From Candidatus Avimonoglobus intestinipullorum (GTDB lineage: Bacteria; Bacillota; Clostridia; UBA1381): a DNA stretch of 10,393 bases. A program made the position numbers and the translations under genes. Location of the stretch: NCBI GenBank assembly GCA_018714645.1, contig DVND01000167.1:1-10393 (forward strand), in the 5' to 3' direction. The notes under the pieces are model-generated. The model saw nothing but the letters and a program-made list of their open reading frames with translations, had not been told where the DNA came from and made no database searches. Shown here in pieces: positions 5,977 through 10,393 of this stretch (the first letter of the stretch is position 1; each line of letters begins with the position of its first letter).

Positions 5977-6618
5977 ATGGTTGATGAAAAACTGGTAGAC
6001 CTGGTGACAAAAAGCGTGATTTCTATTTTACAGGAGCAGGGTGCGGATACCGGCATCAGGGTCGGCGTTTCTGCGCGGCATGTGCATTTGTCCCAGGAGG
6101 ATTTGGAAACGCTGTTTGGCAAAGGCTATGAATTAACGCCGAAAAAAATGTTGATGGGAGATCAGTACGCAGCAGAGGAATGCGTGACGCTGGTGAGCCC
6201 GTCTTTGAGAAGCATTGAGGGCGTCCGGGTGCTTGGCCCTGTTCGTTCGCACTCGCAGGTGGAAATATCGAGAACCGATACGTTTAAATTGAAAGTGAGT
6301 CCGCCGGTCCGTCCGTCGGGTGAGATAAAGGGGAGCGCGCCCATGGCGCTGGTCGGCCCAAAGGGTACGGTGTTCCTCAACGAAGGCTGTATCATCGCAA
6401 ACCGCCATATCCATATGACGCCGGCGGACGCGGAGCAGTACGGCATAAAGGATAATGATTTGGTTGACGTTGAAATCCAGAACGCGAAGCCGACCCGGTA
6501 CTATAATGTGCAGGTGCGGGTGCGGGCGGATTTCAATACGGAGATGCATATTGACACGGATGACGCAAACGCCGCCGGTATCAAAACCGGCGACCATGTG
6601 GAAATCCTGACGAAATAA
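5977..6618 (+). CDS. pduL: PduL phosphate propanoyltransferase (phosphotransacylase) with N-terminal encapsulation peptide
   Basis: A 213-residue PduL, the microcompartment phosphotransacylase that converts acyl-CoA and phosphate to acyl phosphate and CoA, recycling the CoA used by the aldehyde dehydrogenase inside the shell. The two PduL domains are visible. Metal-binding histidines are His35 and His37 (VSARHVHLS), His144 and His146 (ANRHIHMTP) and His191 (MHIDTDDANA), the di-zinc pattern of the family. LGPVRSHSQVEIS (about 86-98) matches the conserved phosphate/CoA region. Residues 1-20 (VDEKLVDLVTKSVISILQE) form an amphipathic helix like those on the two dehydrogenases. ATG at 5977 is chosen with GGAGG at 5964-5968; an in-frame TTG at 5962 overlaps that site and is rejected. 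It lies downstream of a stable hairpin and 13 bases before the vertex gene. Confidence 0.96.
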   Translation: MVDEKLVDLVTKSVISILQEQGADTGIRVGVSARHVHLSQEDLETLFGKGYELTPKKMLMGDQYAAEECVTLVSPSLRSIEGVRVLGPVRSHSQVEISRTDTFKLKVSPPVRPSGEIKGSAPMALVGPKGTVFLNEGCIIANRHIHMTPADAEQYGIKDNDLVDVEIQNAKPTRYYNVQVRVRADFNTEMHIDTDDANAAGIKTGDHVEILTK

Positions 6619-6631
6619 AGGAGCAGCTGTT

Positions 6632-6892
6632 ATGATTTTGGCGCAGGTAAAGGGAAGCATTGTTTCCACAAGCAAAAATGAAAAGCTGGTCGGCTATAAA
6701 TTTATGATTGTCCAGCCGATTGAAAACGATAAATTGGTGGACAGCTATTTTATCGCGGTGGACGGCGTTGGCGCGGGCATCGGCGAAAAAGTGCTGATTG
6801 CCACGGGAAGCGCGGCGCGGCTGGGGCTTCAGAACCCCGACGCGCCGGTGGACGCGACCATTGTTGGGATCGTCGATGAAAAGCAGGGCTGA
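6632..6892 (+). CDS. pduN: BMC-P vertex protein (EutN/CcmL/PduN family)
   Basis: An 86-residue EutN_CcmL-family protein (pfam03319), which forms pentamers that cap the vertices of the polyhedral shell. Typical features are the start MILAQVKGSIVSTSKNEKL, the central YFIAVDGVGAGIGEKVLIATG and the ending DATIVGIVDE. The length is standard. It is the only vertex protein in view, as is common in BMC loci. ATG at 6632 has AAAGGAG at 6617-6623, overlapping the end of pduL. The next gene begins 13 bases after its stop. The symbol follows Pdu naming because of its neighbours. Confidence 0.94.
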   Translation: MILAQVKGSIVSTSKNEKLVGYKFMIVQPIENDKLVDSYFIAVDGVGAGIGEKVLIATGSAARLGLQNPDAPVDATIVGIVDEKQG

Positions 6893-6905
6893 AAAGAGGC
6901 GCAGT

Positions 6906-8243
6906 ATGGATATCAAGGAATTGCAGAAGCTGGTGTTTGATGCCGGGATCGTGGGCGCGGGCGGCGCGGGATTTCCCACGCATCAGAAATTTTCGGGGGG
7001 AATTAAACAGATCGTTGTAAACGCGGCGGAATGCGAGCCGCTGATGATGGTGGACCATCACATTTTGGCCACGCATTTTAAATCCTCTGTCGCGACCCTG
7101 CGCGATTTGATTGCAATTATCGGCGCGGACGAGGCGATCATCGGCATCAAGGGCAAGAATATGCATTTGCTGGATGCGCAGATTGTAGCGGAGCTGGAAG
7201 GCAGCAATATCAAAATCAAGGAGATTCCCGACGTGTACCCGGCCGGGGACGAGGTCGTGCTGGTATATGAGACGACGGGGAAGATCATCCCGGAGGGGAG
7301 TATTCCTGTGATGGTGGGCGTGATGGTAATTAATACCGAAACGCTGTATAACATCCATCAAGCCATGCATGAGAAAACGCCTGTGGTGGAGAAATATGTG
7401 ACCATCGGCGGCGATGTGGAACGGGATGTGACCGTCAAGGTGCCGGTGGGGATGAAGATATCAGAGCTATTCGCGGAGTTGGGATATACCGATTTGGATG
7501 GAAAAGCGGTCATCAACGGCGGCCCGATGATGGGCAAGCTGGTGGATTTGGAACAGGATGTGGTCACCAAGACCACCAAAGGGCTTTTGGTATTCCCGGA
7601 GACCCATTCCATCATCCAGCGGCGGCGGGCGCCCATGTCCATGACGCTGAAGCGCGCATCTGCGGCGTGCTGCAACTGTACCATGTGTACAGACGTCTGC
7701 CCGCGGCATTTGCTGGGGTATTCCATAGAACCCCATAAAATCTTATATACAGCGGCCCATTCCAAGGTGTTGGATACAGAAAGCTTTTTGCAAAGTTCCC
7801 TGTGCTGCGGCTGCGGAGTCTGTACGGTTATCGGCTGCCAGCAGATGCTGGATCCGCAGGCGATTGCCATGGAGACCAAACGGCTGTTGGCGAAAAACGG
7901 GTATAAGCGCACCAATAACAAAGCGCCGGAGCGGCCGCTGGCGGAACGGACAAACCGGCTGATCCCGTCGGAGATGCTGATTGACCGGCTGGGTATCCGC
8001 AAATATGTGAAACCGAAGGTCAAACGGGATTATATAAAATTTACGCCGCAATATGTGTATATACCGTTATCCCAGCATGTGGGGAAACCGGCGGCGCCGG
8101 TTGTGGCAGTAGGGGATGCAGTAAAAATAGGTGATGCCATCGCCCGGACGGAGGCCGGCGCACTGGGGACGACGATGCACGCCAGCATCGACGGTGTGGT
8201 GCAGGCGGTTGACAGCCGCCAAATTACCATCAGGCGGGCATAG
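6906..8243 (+). CDS. pduS: PduS-like flavin/Fe-S electron-transfer protein (RnfC family)
   Basis: A 445-residue RnfC/Nqo1-related protein. The N-terminal GAGGAGFPTHQK (about 17-28) is the dinucleotide/FMN-binding motif of the complex I 51-kDa group. An SLBB-like region (about 160-215) follows. Two [4Fe-4S] motifs come next: Cys255, Cys258, Cys261, Cys265 and Cys300, Cys303, Cys306, Cys311. A C-terminal RnfC-like barrel-sandwich segment (GDAVKIGDAIAR) closes the protein. In Salmonella, PduS reduces cobalamin for PduO and associates with the shell protein PduT; both partners are encoded in this operon. ATG at 6906 is chosen because AAGAGG at 6894-6899 lies 6 bases upstream and residues MDIKELQKLV start the family homology. 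The frame stays open 36 codons further upstream, overlapping the vertex gene, but that part is Arg-rich shadow sequence. It may link NADH to a redox partner at the shell. Confidence 0.93.
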   Translation: MDIKELQKLVFDAGIVGAGGAGFPTHQKFSGGIKQIVVNAAECEPLMMVDHHILATHFKSSVATLRDLIAIIGADEAIIGIKGKNMHLLDAQIVAELEGSNIKIKEIPDVYPAGDEVVLVYETTGKIIPEGSIPVMVGVMVINTETLYNIHQAMHEKTPVVEKYVTIGGDVERDVTVKVPVGMKISELFAELGYTDLDGKAVINGGPMMGKLVDLEQDVVTKTTKGLLVFPETHSIIQRRRAPMSMTLKRASAACCNCTMCTDVCPRHLLGYSIEPHKILYTAAHSKVLDTESFLQSSLCCGCGVCTVIGCQQMLDPQAIAMETKRLLAKNGYKRTNNKAPERPLAERTNRLIPSEMLIDRLGIRKYVKPKVKRDYIKFTPQYVYIPLSQHVGKPAAPVVAVGDAVKIGDAIARTEAGALGTTMHASIDGVVQAVDSRQITIRRA

Positions 8244-8260
8244 AAAGGGGGATTTGCAGA

Positions 8261-8806
8261 ATGGATTCTGTGGGATTAATTGAAGTAAAGAATGTCAGCA
8301 AAGGGATCAAGGTTACGGACGAAATGCTCAAAAGCGCGGGCGTGACGCTGCTGCAATCCGGTTCTGTGTGCCCGGGGAAATTTGTGACGCTGGTGGGCGG
8401 GGCGCTGTCGGCAATCCAGGCGGCGGTGGACCGCGCGGCGCTTGTTGCCGAGGATGCATTAATTGACAAGTTTGTCATTGGGCGTTTGGGCGAAAAGGTG
8501 TTTGAAGCGTTGGCGGGAATCGCCCAAACCACGGAACGCAAGGCCTTTGGCATTGTTGAGACTTTTACGGCGGCGTCTGCGATTTTGGCGGCGGACGCGG
8601 CGGTTAAGGCGGCAATGGTGGAATTGATTGAAGTGCGCATCGCACGTGGGATGGGCGGAAAGAGTTTTGCTTGTTTCACGGGCGAGGTGGCGGATGTGAC
8701 GGCAGCTGTGGAAGCCGGCGCGCGGATTGCGGCAAAGGATGGCGTCCTGATTAATACGGAAGTGATTGCGAATCCGCATCCTGATTTGTGGGAAGCAATT
8801 TTATAA
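8261..8806 (+). CDS. pduT: BMC-T tandem-domain shell protein with pore cysteine (PduT type)
   Basis: A 181-residue protein with two BMC domains (about 1-88 and 93-181; the second begins KAFGIVETFTAASAILAADA), expected to form pseudohexameric trimers. The first domain has Cys37 in SGSVCPGKFV, at the position where Salmonella and Citrobacter PduT hold a [4Fe-4S] cluster at the three-fold pore. It sits directly after the PduS-like gene, as in Pdu operons, which supports an electron path from PduS through the shell. ATG at 8261 has AAAGGGGG 9-10 bases upstream. This is the last gene of the operon in view. No clear plus-strand terminator follows within the next 75 bases. The cluster itself is inferred. 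Confidence 0.93.
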   Translation: MDSVGLIEVKNVSKGIKVTDEMLKSAGVTLLQSGSVCPGKFVTLVGGALSAIQAAVDRAALVAEDALIDKFVIGRLGEKVFEALAGIAQTTERKAFGIVETFTAASAILAADAAVKAAMVELIEVRIARGMGGKSFACFTGEVADVTAAVEAGARIAAKDGVLINTEVIANPHPDLWEAIL

Positions 8807-8927
8807 AAAGACCAGCTATAAAAAGTCAAGAATTTTTAGAGAAAAAAATAAAAAATATTTCCGAAGGTAAAATGGCAACACAAAAAGGCCTCGGAGAAAT
8901 TCCCAAGCCTACGCAAAAAATATAGAG
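8807..8927. other. AT-rich spacer between the microcompartment operon and the insertion sequence
   Basis: This 121-base stretch has no gene. Its first 75 bases are A-rich with no convincing plus-strand terminator after the last shell gene; only a weak AAAAA/TTTTT pairing is seen near 8820-8838. Its second half holds a hairpin oriented for the minus strand, and the AAGCCTA copy that may mark the insertion-sequence end. Confidence 0.6.
8882..8910 (-). terminator. Probable intrinsic terminator downstream of the IS110 transposase
   Basis: Read on the minus strand, AGGCTTGGG pairs with CCGAGGCCT (one G-U wobble, one G-G mismatch) around a 7-base loop, followed directly by TTTTT. On the plus strand the same stem has C-A and C-C mismatches and no T-run, so it serves minus-strand transcription. 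It may belong to the element or to the host flank. Confidence 0.55.
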
Positions 8928-10112
8928 TTAGTTATGGTTTGGCATAGGGATGTAAGGTTTATCGTCACGCAATACGGCGAATATGATATTGCATAACTTC
9001 CTTGCAACTGCTCCAATAGCGGTTAAATGATGTTTTCCTCTTGCTTGTAATGACTGATAATACTCAGATAAGACAGGGTCAACAAAAGCTGCGCGGTTTG
9101 CGGCAGTCCAAATAGCTCTCCTTAGATAGGGTGAACCTTTCTTGGATATTTTCATATGAGTACCGATGAACTGTCCCGATTGATTGATACGCACATCAAG
9201 TCCTGCATATGCGACGAGTTTAGCCGCAGACTCAAAACGCGAAATATCACCGATTTCTCCGATGATAATTGCCCCTAAAACATTACCAATGCCGGGAATG
9301 GTTGTAATGACTTGATTTGTCTGTACAAGAAGCTCTGTTATCTCTTTTTCAAGCTCTTTAAGCTGATTTTCGATGAATTTAATTTGCTCAATCATTTGCT
9401 TAATCTGAAAAGAGAAAGCATTAGCAGCAAATTTAATTCCAAAAGAATTTTGTGCGGCATTCTGGATTTCTTCTGCTTTTGCTCTGCCATGTCGACCGTG
9501 ACTGCATTTAGAAATAAAGTTAGAAAGTTTTGTTGTGCTGATGGAAAGCATATCCTCCGGTGTTGGATAATGCAAGAGTAATTCTTTAGAGGTAACGCCA
9601 AATGTATCAGAAAACAAGCAGCCGTATTCAGGGAATACTTGGTCTAATAGACAAACAACCTTGCGTTTCCAGTCAGAACAATCGTCAACTAAAAACAGTC
9701 TGTATCGCGAAAGCTGACGAAGCGCCATAACATTCTCATTAGAAAGCGAAGATGATGAAAATTGACCGAACCGCATAATCTGAGCAATGATAAAAGAATC
9801 TTTAGAGTCATTCTTGGTTTGACGAATATACATTTTTCTGAAAGCTTCAGACTGAATAGGATTGATAACTTTTAAATTAAATCCTAATTCAAATAGATAC
9901 GAATAGACAGATAACCAGTAATGACCTGTAGCTTCCATGCCAATGATACAGTTGTCGGCGTCAATGGAAAAGCGTTCAAGTAAAGCGATAAGTTTTTTAC
10001 AGCCTTTTTGGGAATTGGAAAATGAAATGCTTTCACATAGCAAAGAACCATTAGAATCAATAATAGAAGCTTCGTGGTTATGTTTTGCAATATCAATACC
10101 TATGTAGAACAT
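8928..10112 (-). CDS. IS110-family transposase (DEDD RuvC-like plus Transposase_20 domain)
   Basis: A 394-residue, apparently full-length recombinase. The N-terminal RuvC-like domain (pfam01548) starts FYIGIDIAKHNHEA; the acidic set is Asp7, Glu60 (GMEATGHYW), Asp102 and Asp105 (TKNDSKDSFIIA). A central helical/coiled region (about 235-265) precedes the Transposase_20 domain (pfam02371): TIPGIGNVLGAIIIGEIGD, FESAAKLVAYAGLD and KISKKGSPYLRR, in which Ser327 is the likely catalytic serine. IS110 enzymes are guided by a non-coding RNA made from the element. The ATG at 10112 is chosen because it begins the family homology and AGGTG lies 5 bases upstream on the minus strand. The frame stays open up to 10280, but that sequence shows no protein-family character and overlaps the expected RNA region. 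No frameshift or stop is seen. Confidence 0.95.
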   Translation of the reverse strand: MFYIGIDIAKHNHEASIIDSNGSLLCESISFSNSQKGCKKLIALLERFSIDADNCIIGMEATGHYWLSVYSYLFELGFNLKVINPIQSEAFRKMYIRQTKNDSKDSFIIAQIMRFGQFSSSSLSNENVMALRQLSRYRLFLVDDCSDWKRKVVCLLDQVFPEYGCLFSDTFGVTSKELLLHYPTPEDMLSISTTKLSNFISKCSHGRHGRAKAEEIQNAAQNSFGIKFAANAFSFQIKQMIEQIKFIENQLKELEKEITELLVQTNQVITTIPGIGNVLGAIIIGEIGDISRFESAAKLVAYAGLDVRINQSGQFIGTHMKISKKGSPYLRRAIWTAANRAAFVDPVLSEYYQSLQARGKHHLTAIGAVARKLCNIIFAVLRDDKPYIPMPNHN

Positions 10113-10310
10113 AAAAACACCTGCTTTTGTTAATAAATTTGTGCAGATAAAGTCTGAAACCTCTAAAACTTTACAGGATACAACCTCGTTAGACATACAG
10201 CGACGGTGCGCTATCCAGCTCATACGCATAAGCCCGTAAAGAAGAGGCGTAACTCTTTCGTTAGGAAGACGTTGCTTCAAGGTGGTGAACTACGACCTCT
10301 ATCTGTACTA
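10113..10310 (-). ncRNA. Candidate bridge (seek) RNA region of the IS110 element
   Basis: About 200 bases upstream of the transposase have no recognisable protein. In the IS110 subgroup this region encodes the bridge RNA whose loops pair with donor and target DNA. Short stems visible on the minus strand include AGCG-CACCGT-CGCT and TAAC-GAAAGA-GTTA. RNA ends and guide loops cannot be assigned by eye; the call rests on position and family knowledge. Confidence 0.45.
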
Positions 10311-10316
10311 AGCCTA

Positions 10317-10341
10317 TTATCTCATATGGCTTATGAGATAA
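10317..10341. repeat. Perfect 10-bp inverted repeat followed by a T-run (plus-strand terminator-like)
   Basis: TTATCTCATA, loop TGGCT, TATGAGATAA, then CAAG and six T (10346-10351). On the plus strand this resembles an AT-rich intrinsic terminator. It starts immediately after the second AAGCCTA copy. An alternative pairing, AAGCC (10310-10314) with GGCTT (10328-10332), overlaps it. It could be the original terminator of the upstream operon, now separated by the insertion, or a feature of the element's end. Confidence 0.5.
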
Positions 10342-10393
10342 CAAGTTTTTTATGTGATTTTCTTTAAAAATAATCACAAATATATTATACGAG
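10342..10393. other. AT-rich flank with no gene
   Basis: The last 52 bases hold the T-run of the preceding hairpin and AT-rich sequence. A TATAAT is present on the minus strand at 10384-10389, suitably placed to drive transcription toward the element, but any -35 box would lie outside the window. Confidence 0.3.

Larger units (their letters stand above)
8905..10316 (-). mobile_element. IS110-family insertion sequence (boundaries tentative)
   Basis: An element of about 1.4 kb with a DEDD recombinase and about 200 bases of non-coding sequence upstream of it, the layout of the IS110 subgroup. No terminal inverted repeats are evident, as is normal for the family. AAGCCTA occurs at 8905-8911 and 10310-10316 as a direct repeat close to both expected ends, so the element may lie between these copies. 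IS110 elements often leave short shared core bases at the junctions, but 7 bases could arise by chance. The element is clearly AT-richer than the operon it follows, in keeping with transfer. It lies just after the last shell gene, in opposite orientation, and disrupts no gene that can be recognised. Confidence 0.65.

Noticed and set aside
6798..6905. 36-codon N-terminal extension of the PduS-like frame
   Set aside because: It overlaps the vertex protein gene in another frame, is Arg-rich, and lacks a ribosome binding site; the ATG at 6906 has a good site and begins the family homology.
8807..8880. Plus-strand terminator right after the last shell gene
   Set aside because: The stretch is A-rich with only a weak A/T pairing and no GC stem followed by a T-run.
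10113..10280. 56-codon upstream extension of the transposase frame
   Set aside because: IS110 transposases start at the FYIGIDIAK segment; the extension has no family similarity and coincides with the expected guide-RNA region.
10384..10389. TATAAT on the minus strand as a promoter for the insertion sequence
   Set aside because: The -35 region would fall outside the window and the sequence is AT-rich, so a chance match cannot be excluded; it is mentioned only as part of the flank.

Overview
This window carries most of a catabolic bacterial microcompartment (BMC) operon on the plus strand (about 50-8806), followed by an IS110-family insertion sequence on the minus strand (about 8905-10316). 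The operon is fairly GC-rich, uses strong AGGAGG-type ribosome binding sites, and looks like Clostridia (Firmicutes), most likely a gut Lachnospiraceae- or Oscillospiraceae-type organism. The species cannot be named from this sequence. The insertion sequence is visibly AT-richer than the operon and is probably a later arrival.

Layout: class II sugar-phosphate aldolase (50-883); PduO-type cobalamin adenosyltransferase fused to a GlcG/HbpS domain (897-1838); CoA-acylating aldehyde dehydrogenase (1835-3253); zinc alcohol dehydrogenase (3266-4483); four single-domain BMC-H shell proteins (4487-5897); PduL phosphotransacylase (5977-6618); EutN/CcmL-type vertex protein (6632-6892); PduS-like flavin/Fe-S protein (6906-8243); PduT-like tandem-domain shell protein (8261-8806). 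The genes are tightly packed, with one 4-base overlap. The widest gap, before pduL, holds a strong GC-rich hairpin.

How the genes work together (inference from families): the aldolase splits a deoxysugar phosphate such as L-fuculose-1-P or L-rhamnulose-1-P into DHAP and lactaldehyde. Lactaldehyde, or propionaldehyde made from 1,2-propanediol, is handled inside the shell. The aldehyde dehydrogenase makes acyl-CoA and NADH. The alcohol dehydrogenase regenerates NAD+ by reducing aldehyde. PduL regenerates CoA and releases acyl phosphate. PduS and the PduT pore cysteine may pass electrons across the shell. Four enzymes carry similar short amphipathic helices at one terminus that look like encapsulation peptides. 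The gene set resembles the fucose/rhamnose (GRM5-like) loci of Clostridia, but no signature dehydratase (glycyl-radical or B12-dependent) lies in the window. It may be encoded upstream.

The IS110-type element has an intact-looking DEDD recombinase and about 200 bases of non-coding sequence upstream of it, where a bridge (seek) RNA would be expected. A 7-base direct repeat, AAGCCTA, at 8905-8911 and 10310-10316 is a candidate for its boundaries.
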